Origin: Bdellovibrionales bacterium
GTDB taxonomy: Bacteria > Bdellovibrionota > Bdellovibrionia > Bdellovibrionales > UBA1609
Length of the DNA: 15,152 nt
Assembly (NCBI GenBank): GCA_028279085.1
Contig: JANQSX010000156.1
Coordinates: 1 to 15,152, forward strand
Direction of reading: 5' to 3'
Below are positions 5,765-13,980 of the stretch, piece after piece (within the stretch, counting starts at the first letter, position 1; every line of letters starts with the position of its first letter). The position numbers and the translations under genes are program-made. The notes beneath the pieces were generated by a model, which was not told the origin of the DNA, did no database searches, and worked only from the letters and a program-made list of their open reading frames with translations.

Positions 5765-6900
5765 TCAAAAGAAAATACCGCACAAAAAAACAACAAAAAC
5801 CAGTTACTTTCTATCAAGCTGAAGTTTTTGTAAAGGGTGTTCGTATAGCTGTAAAAAATTTTTCTACAAGAAAAGAAGCTTTTTTATGGCATGAAAAAGA
5901 AAAACATAAATTCACTGCCAGTCCTACAAGTCTTAGTGACCAAATGAGGGTTAAAGATTGCATAGATGAATTTTGTAAAGATATTGAAACACGACTAATG
6001 AGTTCCACTCTACAAAAATATAAGAGTCAGTTGACCTACTTATATTCAAGTCCCTTAGCGAATATGAAAATGTCTGAGCTTAGGGGGATAAAAATTGTTG
6101 AGTGGCTTAGTTGGTTAAAAAAACATCCTACGATAAAAAATAAAGGCAGAAAAAGTTTTGTTCATGAGTTAAAACTTTTAAGCAATGTTTTAAACTGGTA
6201 TAGAAATTTTCTTAATGAAGATTTTAATGTTCCTATTACTAAGAAGCATAAGCAGATGTGTGTCTTTAAACAGAATAAACCCCGAAGGCCGGATTATTAT
6301 ATTCAGCCTGAAGATGCAAAAGCATGGGTGGAGTGGTTAAAAGAACACAGAAGCAATCCTTCTTATTGGAGGCTTGCAGTTTTTATGCTTTCCACTGGTG
6401 CTCGTGTGGGTGAAGCTTGCGGAATGAAATGGGAAGAGATTGACTTGGGAAAAGGTATAGCCAGAGTAATAAGACGAGTGCGTTGGGATCATCATACCAA
6501 AGAAGCTTTTTTGGAAGAAGTGACTAAGACAAATCAATCAGCTAGGCTTCTTATGCTTCCTGAGAAATTAAAAAATATTCTTAAAGAAGCAAAGAGGCAG
6601 TCTGTAAGTAATTTGGTTTTTACGAATGAGGAGGGAGGATTGATAAGATACAATGCAATTCAATCCGCTTTCAATGCTGGTTTTGTAGCATTAAAACTCC
6701 CTTGGCGTTCAACTCACATTTGCCGTCATACTTACGCAACAATTGCTTTGATGACGACAAAAAATATCTCTGCTGTTCAAGCCAGTCTTGGACATACGGA
6801 AGTAAGAATGACTCAAAGGTATGCAAAGACTATCGCTCTTTTGAGTCCAGATATGGGAGAGAAAACTTTTTCTGCTCTCTTTAAAGATAGTCAGTTGTAA
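5755..6900 (+). CDS. int: Tyrosine recombinase (site-specific integrase)
   Basis: A 381-residue integrase. ATG 5755 is chosen because GGAGG lies seven bases upstream. The open frame extends to a GTG at 5728 without such a site. The N-terminus (about 1-60) is basic and resembles an arm-site-binding domain. A SAM-like core-binding domain follows (about 65-170). The catalytic domain has R217 (GARVGEACGMKW), K258 (VTKTNQSARL), H321-x-x-R324 (HICRHTYAT), H347 (LGHTEV) and the nucleophile Y356 (TQRYAKT), so the active site is complete. It recombines the element with its chromosomal target. The gene points to a tRNA-Glu gene about 110 bp away, the usual arrangement for tRNA-targeting integrases. It is translationally linked to the excisionase-like gene upstream. 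Confidence 0.95.
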   Translation: MAIIKRKYRTKKQQKPVTFYQAEVFVKGVRIAVKNFSTRKEAFLWHEKEKHKFTASPTSLSDQMRVKDCIDEFCKDIETRLMSSTLQKYKSQLTYLYSSPLANMKMSELRGIKIVEWLSWLKKHPTIKNKGRKSFVHELKLLSNVLNWYRNFLNEDFNVPITKKHKQMCVFKQNKPRRPDYYIQPEDAKAWVEWLKEHRSNPSYWRLAVFMLSTGARVGEACGMKWEEIDLGKGIARVIRRVRWDHHTKEAFLEEVTKTNQSARLLMLPEKLKNILKEAKRQSVSNLVFTNEEGGLIRYNAIQSAFNAGFVALKLPWRSTHICRHTYATIALMTTKNISAVQASLGHTEVRMTQRYAKTIALLSPDMGEKTFSALFKDSQL

Positions 6901-6936
6901 CCAACTTATTTTTAATTGTTTTGAGAATCCTCAAGA

Positions 6937-6958
6937 AAAATCCCGTCAAAATCCCGTC
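6937..6958 (+). repeat. Tandem 11-bp direct repeat, possible integrase arm sites
   Basis: AAAATCCCGTC occurs twice in a row (6937-6947, 6948-6958) between the integrase stop and the tRNA-Glu 3' end. Arm-type sites of tyrosine integrases are short direct repeats of about this length flanking the crossover site, so these are good candidates. Confidence 0.4.
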
Positions 6959-7012
6959 AAAAAATGTTTTTAAGTGAGAAACTTTAGTAAAATCAATACT
7001 TAAGAAAACAAA

Positions 7013-7032
7013 TGGCGTTCCCTACGGGAATC
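7013..7032 (-). other. Attachment-site candidate at the tRNA-Glu 3' end
   Basis: Integrative elements usually recombine within the 3' part of a tRNA gene and restore it with their own copy. Here the 3' acceptor end of tRNA-Glu faces the integrase gene. The matching repeat should occur at the other element end, which lies outside this window, so the exact core cannot be defined. Confidence 0.35.
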
Positions 7033-7087
7033 GAACCCGTGTCTTCACCGTGAAAGGGTGGTATCCTAACCGCTAGACGAAGGGAAC
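7013..7087 (-). tRNA. tRNA-Glu (anticodon UUC)
   Basis: The reverse strand folds as a 75-nt tRNA with CCA encoded. Acceptor GTTCCCT pairs fully with AGGGAAC, the discriminator is G, and the T arm is ACGGG-TTCGATT-CCCGT. The anticodon loop CTTTCAC places TTC at 7054-7052. The D arm follows the GTCTAG pattern of glutamate tRNAs. One oddity is a C-A mismatch at the top of the anticodon stem (27-43). It is seven bases downstream of tRNA-Lys and probably co-transcribed with it. Confidence 0.95.
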
Positions 7088-7093
7088 GCAATG

Positions 7094-7167
7094 TGACCCG
7101 CCTTGGGCTCGAACCAAGGACCCTCTCCTTAAAAGGGAGATGCTCTACCAAACTGAGCTAGCGGGTC
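7094..7167 (-). tRNA. tRNA-Lys (anticodon UUU)
   Basis: A 74-nt reverse-strand tRNA without an encoded CCA, ending at discriminator A. All stems pair: GACCCGC/GCGGGTC, GCTC/GAGC, TCTCC/GGAGA and CTTGG/CCAAG. The anticodon loop CTTTTAA gives UUU. The D loop has nine bases. The missing CCA, unlike the neighbouring tRNA-Glu, means a CCA-adding enzyme must complete it. Confidence 0.95.
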
Positions 7168-7178
7168 TTACTTTTTCC

Positions 7179-7208
7179 TTATTCTTCAAAAATTGAACAA
7201 AATGTCAA
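7179..7208 (-). promoter_or_regulatory. Promoter for the tRNA-Lys/tRNA-Glu pair
   Basis: On the - strand a consensus -35 TTGACA (7203-7208) and -10 GAATAA (7179-7184) are 18 bp apart. Transcription would start a few bases before tRNA-Lys. The rest of 7209-7324 is AT-rich with no clear gene. A weak hairpin just after the methyltransferase stop is not followed directly by a T run. Confidence 0.55.
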
Positions 7209-7324
7209 ATTTTATTTTTTACACAGCAAAACTGATAAACTCCATGCCAATTAATGACCTTTCGTAGTTCAATTTTTATTTTATTTAAAACAAAAACCAG
7301 TTGATTATATAGAACTATCATATA

Positions 7325-8065
7325 TTAACCTTTGGCTTCCAGAACAAGAATAATTTCTTTGCTATTTTCGGTAAATGGTGTGCGAGACCAATCACCATGA
7401 GCTTTCACAATACTAAACCCTTCTTGCTCAACTTTTTCCTTCAAGTCTTTGTAACTTAAAAAACAAAATGTACTTTGTGATGTAATAATAGTGTCTGGAA
7501 ATTGATAAACATTAGAAAATGTAACTTTATTATTCTCAATGGAATTAATCTCCTTCCAGGATTTAATCACTTCTTTTCCGTTAGCAATAGTTTTATATGT
7601 ATCGGATTTCCAGTGTTCCCATAGTTTTTGGTTGGGGTTTAAAGATTCAAAAGCAACAATTCCCTCATTTGCAAGGTGTGATCTCATTATTCTCAAAATG
7701 TTTTGTATTTCATTATCTGTAATGAATACCTGAAAAACATGACCGGTCATTATAATTAAATCAAACTTTTGATTTGAATAAAAATTTTCAGCTAGAGAGC
7801 AAATCCAGTTCACTTTATCTGCATGTTGTTTTTTCTTAGCTTGCTCAAGCATTTGTTGAGATGGCTCCACACCTGTTACAAAATGACCTTTAGCCGCAAA
7901 AGCACAAGCCAAGATTCCTGTACCACATCCTAAATCAAGAATATTCATTTTATTCTTAGTAGCAAGGGATAAATAATAGTCCGTGTCTGCTGACCAGGGA
8001 TTATCAAGATCGTAAATAGCTACGAGACGGGGATCAGTATAATGCTTATCAATTGTATTACTCAT
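7325..8065 (-). CDS. Class I SAM-dependent methyltransferase, substrate unknown
   Basis: A 246-residue soluble enzyme with a Rossmann methyltransferase core. Motif I is ILDLGCGTG (42-50), followed by the acidic residue of motif II (GVEPS, E67), FDLIIMTGHVFQVF for motif IV and LANEGIVAFESLNP for post-motif strands. This is the Methyltransf_11/25 type, which acts on small molecules, quinone-like compounds or proteins. The sequence does not tell which. The start lies one base after the sucA stop (TAA-A-ATG), so it is the last gene of the 2-oxoglutarate dehydrogenase operon and likely translated by coupling. No functional link to that complex is known to me. It may simply have been captured by the operon. 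The N-terminal segment IYDLDNPWSADTDYYL is common in uncharacterised members. Confidence 0.85.
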   Translation of the reverse strand: MSNTIDKHYTDPRLVAIYDLDNPWSADTDYYLSLATKNKMNILDLGCGTGILACAFAAKGHFVTGVEPSQQMLEQAKKKQHADKVNWICSLAENFYSNQKFDLIIMTGHVFQVFITDNEIQNILRIMRSHLANEGIVAFESLNPNQKLWEHWKSDTYKTIANGKEVIKSWKEINSIENNKVTFSNVYQFPDTIITSQSTFCFLSYKDLKEKVEQEGFSIVKAHGDWSRTPFTENSKEIILVLEAKG

Positions 8066-8066
8066 T

Positions 8067-10823
8067 TTATACCCTTATATTTATAAAAAGGTCTCTTATT
8101 AGTTCTTCGTATTCTTTTTTATGAGTTTGAGAAGAACCCGTTGCTGGAGAGGCTTTTTCTTTACGACTGAGATAATTTAAAGAAATATTGTCCATTCCCA
8201 GTTCTTTCATAAAAATCTCTAGTCGGGGTATTATATAAGAGAGAGCTCCCATATTAGCCGGTTCTTCCTGTATCCAAATCACTTTTTTCAATCGATGATA
8301 ACCATTTAAAAAAGGAGTAAGAGCCAGCTTAGGAAAAGGGTATAGCTGTTCCATCCGCACTAAAGCAGTATGACTTAAATTTTCTGCAGATTTTTCTCTT
8401 TCCTGTTTCAAATCAAAATACACTTTTCCACTACACAAAATCAGCACCTCTATATTTTTTGGTTTTTGTACCCGTGGATCCGCTATCACTTCCTGAAAGC
8501 CGGAAGAACGAATCAAATCTTTCTTAGAGGAAACCACTTCAGGATGCCTTAAAAGAGATTTAGGAGTCATCACTATTAAAGGTTTTCTAAAATCTCTTTT
8601 TATTTGTCGTCTCAATAAATGAAAAAAATTGGCAGGAGTAGTCGGATAACATACTTGCATATTTCCTTGAGCACAAAGTTGTAAAAAGCGCTCTAACCGC
8701 GCACTGGAGTGTTCCGGACCCTGTCCTTCGTAACCATGAGGTAAAAGTAAAACCAAACCACAATTTTGCATCCACTTTTCTTCCCCACTACTAATGAATT
8801 GATCGATAATAATTTGTGCTCCATTAGCAAAATCTCCAAATTGAGCTTCCCATAAAGTAAAAAAAGAATGATCAGCACAGGCATTACCATATTCAAAACC
8901 CACTACCGCCATTTCAGAAAGAAGAGAATTGTAAATACAAAACTCTCCCTTATCAGAATTTAACAAAGAAAGAGGGGAGTACTCCCTGCCCGTTTCCGTA
9001 TCAAAGTAAACGGCATGACGATGAGAAAAAGTTCCTCTTTTACAATCTTGACCGGATATACGAACCGGATGATTTTCCAAACATAAAGTTCCATAAGCAG
9101 CTAATTCACATAAAGCCCAGTCCAGCCGATCCTCTTTTACTTTTTTCTGTCTGTCTTGAATAAGTTTTTTTACCTTGGGATGAAGATTAAAATCAGAAGG
9201 AATTTGAGTGAGTGCTTGAAGGGTTTTATCTAGATTGTGATCTAGAGGACAAGTATCCACTTCTTTAAATAAATCATTTTCATCTGTTTTTTTATACTGT
9301 TCCCATAATTTCCCTTTTAAATCTTCCTTTGTGAGAGTGGTGCTGTTTTTTCTTGTTTTATCTAAAATATTTTGCAGATCTTGAATCTGCTCATTATAAA
9401 AATCCTGTGTTTCTTTTTCGCTTAATAAATTTTCTGTTTCCAGTTCTTTTGCATAAATCTTCATAGCTGTAGGGTGCTTTTTTATTTTTTTATACATCTG
9501 CGGCTGTGTAAAAGCCGGCTCATCCCCCTCATTGTGACCAAATCGGCGATAACAAATTAAATCTATAAAAATATCTTTTCCAAATTTTTGCCGAAATCGC
9601 AAAGCCATATCGGTTGCTTTGATACAAGCATTTACATCATCAGCATTGACCAACAAAACAGGAGCCTGAATAGCTTTGGCTAGATCAGAAGCATGAACAG
9701 AAGAGCGTGCATCCAAAGGATCTGTCGTAAACCCTATTTGATTGTTTAAAATGATATGAAAAACTCCTCCAGTAGTAAAACCCTCCAACTCAGAAAGTTG
9801 CAGAGTTTCACTCACAGAACCTTGCCCGCTAAAAGCGGCATCCCCATGAATCAATACCGGCAGGACAGCTTTTCTGTGTTTTTTATCTTTTAATTCTCTC
9901 TGTCTGGCACGGGCAATTCCGCACACAACCGGATTGACAGCTTCCAAATGACTGGGATTATAAGCTAATAAAATATTACAAGATGAACCATTTTTAAATG
10001 CTTTTACTGAGGAGTAACCCATGTGGTATTTAACATCCCCGTCAAAATCAAAATGCTGAAGTGCTTTTCCTCCGTCAAATTCCATAAAGACAATTTCTGT
10101 TGCTTGATTCATAAAATTATTCAAAACATTTAAACGACCCCTGTGAGCCATTCCGATAATCAATTCTTTTATTTCTCTTTCAACACCTCTTTCAGCCAAG
10201 TATTCCAACATAGGGATAAGTGCATCCCCACCCTCTATGGAAAATCGCTTGGCTCCCACAAAACGAGAGTGTAAAAATTTTTCCAAGGCTTCTGTTTTAG
10301 CTAATTCATAAAATATGTTTTTCTTTTGATCAGCAGATAGCTGAAACTTCTCTCCTCTTCCTTCAAATTCATTAAAAAACCATTCTCTTACTTCAGGCTG
10401 ACAACCCCCCACTTGAAGACTGATAGTTCCACAGTAGATTTTTTCCATAAAATCCAGGATGTTTAGAAGTGAAGCTCCCGATTTCATTCCCAAAATAGAA
10501 CTAATTTGAAAAGTTTTATTTAAGTCCTTCTCATCCAATCCAAAAGTGGAAAGCGCCGTATGTTTTGAATGATTATTCTGTGTAAGCCGCAAAGGATCCA
10601 ACTGAGCTTTCAAGTGACCGTCATTGCGATAAGCGGAGATAAGCTGAAAAACCGCTAATTCTTTTTCAGGAAGAAAACCGGAAGACAAATCCTGTGCCAG
10701 TTCCACTCCATTAAAAAATATTTTCCATTCCGGAGGAGTCTGGTTCGGATTTTCTTTATATTGTTGAAATAAGCTTTCAATATAATCCAGATTACCTCTG
10801 TTTAAATAATCTAAACGTGCCAA
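8067..10823 (-). CDS. sucA: 2-oxoglutarate dehydrogenase E1 component
   Basis: A 918-residue thiamine-diphosphate enzyme that decarboxylates 2-oxoglutarate and passes the succinyl group to the lipoyl arm of SucB in the TCA cycle. The start is TTG at 10823, with AAGG nine to ten bases upstream. No ATG further in would keep the conserved N-terminal E2-binding helix (NLDYIESLFQQY), so the TTG start is needed. Visible family hallmarks are GMAHRGRLNVL, NPSHLEAVNP, HGDAAFSGQGSVSETLQL (about 325-342), ILNNQIGFTTDP, RRFGHNEGDEPAFTQP (about 428-443), RGTFSHRHAV (about 600) and the E1o C-terminal region. Length matches the family (about 930). It is the third enzyme gene in the operon, 49 bp after lpdA, rather than the first as in many bacteria. 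Confidence 0.98.
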   Translation of the reverse strand: MARLDYLNRGNLDYIESLFQQYKENPNQTPPEWKIFFNGVELAQDLSSGFLPEKELAVFQLISAYRNDGHLKAQLDPLRLTQNNHSKHTALSTFGLDEKDLNKTFQISSILGMKSGASLLNILDFMEKIYCGTISLQVGGCQPEVREWFFNEFEGRGEKFQLSADQKKNIFYELAKTEALEKFLHSRFVGAKRFSIEGGDALIPMLEYLAERGVEREIKELIIGMAHRGRLNVLNNFMNQATEIVFMEFDGGKALQHFDFDGDVKYHMGYSSVKAFKNGSSCNILLAYNPSHLEAVNPVVCGIARARQRELKDKKHRKAVLPVLIHGDAAFSGQGSVSETLQLSELEGFTTGGVFHIILNNQIGFTTDPLDARSSVHASDLAKAIQAPVLLVNADDVNACIKATDMALRFRQKFGKDIFIDLICYRRFGHNEGDEPAFTQPQMYKKIKKHPTAMKIYAKELETENLLSEKETQDFYNEQIQDLQNILDKTRKNSTTLTKEDLKGKLWEQYKKTDENDLFKEVDTCPLDHNLDKTLQALTQIPSDFNLHPKVKKLIQDRQKKVKEDRLDWALCELAAYGTLCLENHPVRISGQDCKRGTFSHRHAVYFDTETGREYSPLSLLNSDKGEFCIYNSLLSEMAVVGFEYGNACADHSFFTLWEAQFGDFANGAQIIIDQFISSGEEKWMQNCGLVLLLPHGYEGQGPEHSSARLERFLQLCAQGNMQVCYPTTPANFFHLLRRQIKRDFRKPLIVMTPKSLLRHPEVVSSKKDLIRSSGFQEVIADPRVQKPKNIEVLILCSGKVYFDLKQEREKSAENLSHTALVRMEQLYPFPKLALTPFLNGYHRLKKVIWIQEEPANMGALSYIIPRLEIFMKELGMDNISLNYLSRKEKASPATGSSQTHKKEYEELIRDLFINIRV

Positions 10824-10872
10824 TGTAACTAACCTTTTTTATAATTTTTCTTTAAACATCATGGTCTGAAAG

Positions 10873-12270
10873 TCAGATTTGTCGCGCTCTTTTATCTACA
10901 TTCAATGCAGCTTCTCTCATTACTTCAGACAAAGTAGGATGTGCGTGAAAACTTCTAGCTAAATCTTCACTGCTGGCACCAAATTCCATAGCCACCACAG
11001 CCTCCGCTACCATGTCAGAAGCTCTGGGACCCAAAATATGCACACCCAAAACTTGATCCGTATTGGTGTCAGCTAAAATTTTCACAAAACCCTCCGTGTA
11101 ACCCAAAGCTTTAGCTCTTCCATTAGCTGTAAACGGAAATTTACCGGACTTATAGGAATGAGATTCTTTCTTTAATTCTTCCTCTGTTTTACCGACACTA
11201 GCCACCTCCGGCCAAGTATAGATAACGGAAGGCACTGTTTCATAATTCACATGACCGGCTTGACCGGCAATGATTTCAGCTACAGCCACCCCTTCTTCCT
11301 CCGCCTTATGAGCTAACATGGCTCCACCAATCAGATCACCTATAGCAAAAATATGAGAATGATTTTTTACTCTCCAATGAGAATCCACAGGAACAAAATC
11401 CTTTTCATCGGTTTGAATGTTTACTTTTTCCAAACCCAAACCTTCAGAATAAGGCTTGCGGCCCACAGCCAATAAAACATAATCCCCCTTCAGAGAATGA
11501 ATTTTTCCCGCTTTATCTTTATATGACAGTTCCACACCCGACTTTGTACTTTGCGCTTCTTGAACAGCACTTTCCAAAAGAAATTTTATGTTTTGTTTTT
11601 GCAATACTTTAAATAAATTTTTAGACAACTCCTGATCCATCATCGGACAAAGTTTGTCTGCGTATTCTAACACAATCACTTCTGTTCCCAAACGGGACCA
11701 CACCGAAGCCATCTCCAATCCGATATATCCTCCTCCCACGATCAAAAGTTTTTTCGGAAGTTTATTTAAACTTAAAGCTTCCGTAGAAGAAATAATTCTT
11801 TTTCCGTCAAAAGCCACACCAGGTAAATCATTAGGAACACTTCCCGTAGCTAACATAATATTTTTTCCTTCAATAGTCTGAGTGTCCGAACCATTCTTAA
11901 CTTGCACTTGCTGAGGAGAAACAAAAGAACCCACCCCTTCAAAACGAGTGATTTTATTCTTTTTAAAAAGGTACTGAATACCTCCTGTCAGTTCCTTTAC
12001 AATTTTGCTCTTTCGGCCCATCATAGCTGTGAGATCCAGGGAAACAGAAGATGTTTTTATTCCATGAACAGACATTTCTTCCTTGGCAAAATGATAATGC
12101 TCGGAAGAATCCAGAAGAGCTTTTGAAGGAATGCAACCCACATTAAGACAAGTGCCTCCCAGGGATTTATCTTTTTCCACCACCGCCGTTTTTAAGCCCA
12201 ACTGAGCCGCACGAATAGCTCCTGTATAACCACCTGGCCCGGAACCAATAACTATCAAATCATAAGACAT
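10873..12270 (-). CDS. lpdA: Dihydrolipoyl dehydrogenase (E3)
   Basis: A 465-residue flavoprotein that reoxidises dihydrolipoamide on SucB and makes NADH. It contains the FAD motif GSGPGG (9-14), the redox disulfide C41-L-N-V-G-C46, the NAD-binding motif LLIVGGGYIGLEMASVW (about 176-192), the second FAD motif IFAIGDLIGGAMLAHKAEEEG and the active-site pair H444-P-T-L-S-E449. All catalytic residues are present and the length is normal. GAGAGGG lies before the ATG at a good distance. The gene sits between the unknown 87-aa gene (29 bp upstream) and sucA. It may also serve pyruvate dehydrogenase if the genome has that complex. The N-terminal part reminds me of Bdellovibrio-type Lpd proteins. Confidence 0.98.
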   Translation of the reverse strand: MSYDLIVIGSGPGGYTGAIRAAQLGLKTAVVEKDKSLGGTCLNVGCIPSKALLDSSEHYHFAKEEMSVHGIKTSSVSLDLTAMMGRKSKIVKELTGGIQYLFKKNKITRFEGVGSFVSPQQVQVKNGSDTQTIEGKNIMLATGSVPNDLPGVAFDGKRIISSTEALSLNKLPKKLLIVGGGYIGLEMASVWSRLGTEVIVLEYADKLCPMMDQELSKNLFKVLQKQNIKFLLESAVQEAQSTKSGVELSYKDKAGKIHSLKGDYVLLAVGRKPYSEGLGLEKVNIQTDEKDFVPVDSHWRVKNHSHIFAIGDLIGGAMLAHKAEEEGVAVAEIIAGQAGHVNYETVPSVIYTWPEVASVGKTEEELKKESHSYKSGKFPFTANGRAKALGYTEGFVKILADTNTDQVLGVHILGPRASDMVAEAVVAMEFGASSEDLARSFHAHPTLSEVMREAALNVDKRARQI

Positions 12271-12299
12271 AATATTCCCTCTCCAAATTTTAAACTTAT

Positions 12300-12563
12300 T
12301 TAGTCACGTATTTTTCTCACCCAGTTTTTAAAATTTTCTATAAAATCTTTCTTAGCTATTTCTTTTTTTCTCCTTGGCTCATCACAGTCCAGCCATTTTT
12401 GAAAAACACTTTTGAATTTATCATCATGGACCAGTTTACGGGCCTTGTCAAAAGCTATGTTGAGTTTGCTTACCTCTTGTTGATAACTTCTTTTACTGAT
12501 TTGCTGCCATTCCTCAAAGCTATTTATAAGCTGATCTATCGCTTCCGTTTTTTTATTTACCAT
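12300..12563 (-). CDS. Unknown 87-aa helical protein within the odh operon
   Basis: The open frame reaches back to 12668 and into sucB. The likely start is ATG at 12563, because AAGG lies six bases upstream and the extra N-terminus reads against the sucB coding strand. The 87-residue product is highly charged and looks all-helical (AIDQLINSFEEWQQISKRSY, then KLNIAFDKARKLVHDDKF and NFKNWVRKIRD), with regularly spaced aromatic residues and Trp. It has no membrane segment or signal peptide. I do not recognise it. It lies 65 bp after sucB and 29 bp before lpdA, so it is transcribed with them. A small subunit, adaptor or regulator of the dehydrogenase complex is possible, but only position supports that. 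Confidence 0.65.
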   Translation of the reverse strand: MVNKKTEAIDQLINSFEEWQQISKRSYQQEVSKLNIAFDKARKLVHDDKFKSVFQKWLDCDEPRRKKEIAKKDFIENFKNWVRKIRD

Positions 12564-12628
12564 TTTTAACCTTATAGCATAGAAAATATAATCCAATAAG
12601 AATTGAAAAAGCCGAAGCAAATAAACAA

Positions 12629-13960
12629 TTAAACATCCATGAGAAGGCGAATGGGATCCTCCACACATTCTTTTATCTTTAGTAAAAATCCCACAGACTC
12701 TCTGCCATCCACCATTCGGTGATCATAAGACAAAGCAACATACATCATAGGTTTGACTTCTATTTTTCCATCCACTACAACAGGTCTTTGCTCAATTTTA
12801 TGCATACCTAAAATACCGCTTTGCGGAGGGTTCAAAATAGGAGTGGACATTAAAGAACCAAACACCCCTCCATTGCTGATAGTAAAAGTCCCTCCTATCA
12901 AATCATCCGGACTGATTTTTCCATCCCGCGCTTTTTCCGCATAATAAAGCACAGCTCTTTCCAAATCCGGCATTTTCATCTGATCCGCATTCCGAATAAC
13001 CGGCACCACCAAACCTTTATCCGTACTGACAGCCACCCCAATATGACAGAAATGATTGTAAACAATATTTCCATCCTCAATAAAAGCGTTTACTTTAGGG
13101 AAAGTTTGAAGAGCCTGAATAACCGCCTTGATAAAAAATCCCATAAAACCCAGTTTAACATTATGTCTTTTTTGAAAAGTTTCTTTGTACTGGCTACGCA
13201 AACTCATCACTTCAGACATATCAATTTCATTAAAAGTAGTAAGAGTGGCTGTACTTTGTTGAGATTGAACTAATCGCTCAGCGATTCTTTTCCGAATAGT
13301 ACTCATTTTTTCACGTGTCTGTTCATTTTGACTCGTAGGAAAAGAAGGTTTTGGAATTTTTGCCAACGCCGGAATAGGACTTACCTTAGAAGTAACATTT
13401 TGTGCAGAACTCACTTGGGATTGCAGAAAAGCCAATACATCCCCTTTAGTGATTCGGCCACCAGGTCCCTGGCCCTGAATCTGATTAGGATTTAAATTAT
13501 TTTCCACTATAAGCTTTTTAACAGCAGGAGAAAGGGTTTGGCTCATAGGACTACTAGGAGAAGTTTGCAAAACTTCTCCTGAACTAGAGCTTTTTTTATT
13601 TAATAATCCATCAATGAGCTGTTTATCCGAAGGAAAATTTTTATTTGGTATAGATTCAACTGAGGAAGTGGTACTTGAGGAGGTAATAACTTTAGATTTT
13701 TCTTCTTTAACAGGAGGTGGGGATACAGAAGTGTCCAATTCAGCAATTATCTCACCTATTTTTACATCTTCTCCCTCTTGTTTGAGGATGTTAAGTTGAC
13801 CACTATGCTCCGCCACCAGGTCCATGGAGGCTTTATCCGTCTCCATAACCACCAGTACATCATTTTGTCGGACATAATCACCGGTTTTTTTCTGCCACTC
13901 CCCGATGGTGGCCTGTGTCACAGATTCTCCTACAGAAGGAACTTTAATTTGTTGTTTCAT
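12629..13960 (-). CDS. sucB: Dihydrolipoyllysine succinyltransferase (E2o)
   Basis: A 443-residue core subunit of the 2-oxoglutarate dehydrogenase complex that transfers succinyl to CoA. Domain order: lipoyl domain (1-76) with lipoyl-lysine K43 in METDKAS; a long Ser/Pro/Lys-rich linker (about 77-140); the peripheral subunit-binding domain (LSPAVKKLIVENNLNPNQI to GRITKGDVLAFL, about 143-180); a second linker; and the catalytic domain from STIRKRIAERLVQSQQ to the end, with H414-R-M-V-D418-G. The motif ETDKAS and GESV(T/S)-x-A favour E2o over E2p. It is the first gene of the operon, with only a weak ribosome binding site. A small palindrome lies just upstream of its start. Confidence 0.97.
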   Translation of the reverse strand: MKQQIKVPSVGESVTQATIGEWQKKTGDYVRQNDVLVVMETDKASMDLVAEHSGQLNILKQEGEDVKIGEIIAELDTSVSPPPVKEEKSKVITSSSTTSSVESIPNKNFPSDKQLIDGLLNKKSSSSGEVLQTSPSSPMSQTLSPAVKKLIVENNLNPNQIQGQGPGGRITKGDVLAFLQSQVSSAQNVTSKVSPIPALAKIPKPSFPTSQNEQTREKMSTIRKRIAERLVQSQQSTATLTTFNEIDMSEVMSLRSQYKETFQKRHNVKLGFMGFFIKAVIQALQTFPKVNAFIEDGNIVYNHFCHIGVAVSTDKGLVVPVIRNADQMKMPDLERAVLYYAEKARDGKISPDDLIGGTFTISNGGVFGSLMSTPILNPPQSGILGMHKIEQRPVVVDGKIEVKPMMYVALSYDHRMVDGRESVGFLLKIKECVEDPIRLLMDV

Positions 13961-13965
13961 AATTT

Positions 13966-13980
13966 AAACCACTATGGTTT
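13966..13980 (-). repeat. Small palindrome in the sucB leader
   Basis: AAACCA-CTA-TGGTTT is a perfect 6-bp inverted repeat six bases upstream of the sucB ATG on the transcribed side. As RNA it would form a small hairpin next to the ribosome binding region. As DNA it could be an operator. It also contains the TAG stop of the broken frame upstream. Confidence 0.35.

Noticed and set aside
6901..7012. Short spaced repeats as a CRISPR array
   Set aside because: Only two adjacent 11-bp copies exist, with no spacers and no cas genes.
12564..12668. N-terminal extension of the 87-aa gene into sucB
   Set aside because: It overlaps the sucB catalytic C-terminus in another frame and lacks a ribosome binding site. 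ATG 12563 has one.
13043..13799. Several + strand frames inside sucB
   Set aside because: They are antisense shadows of a gene with complete conserved domains.
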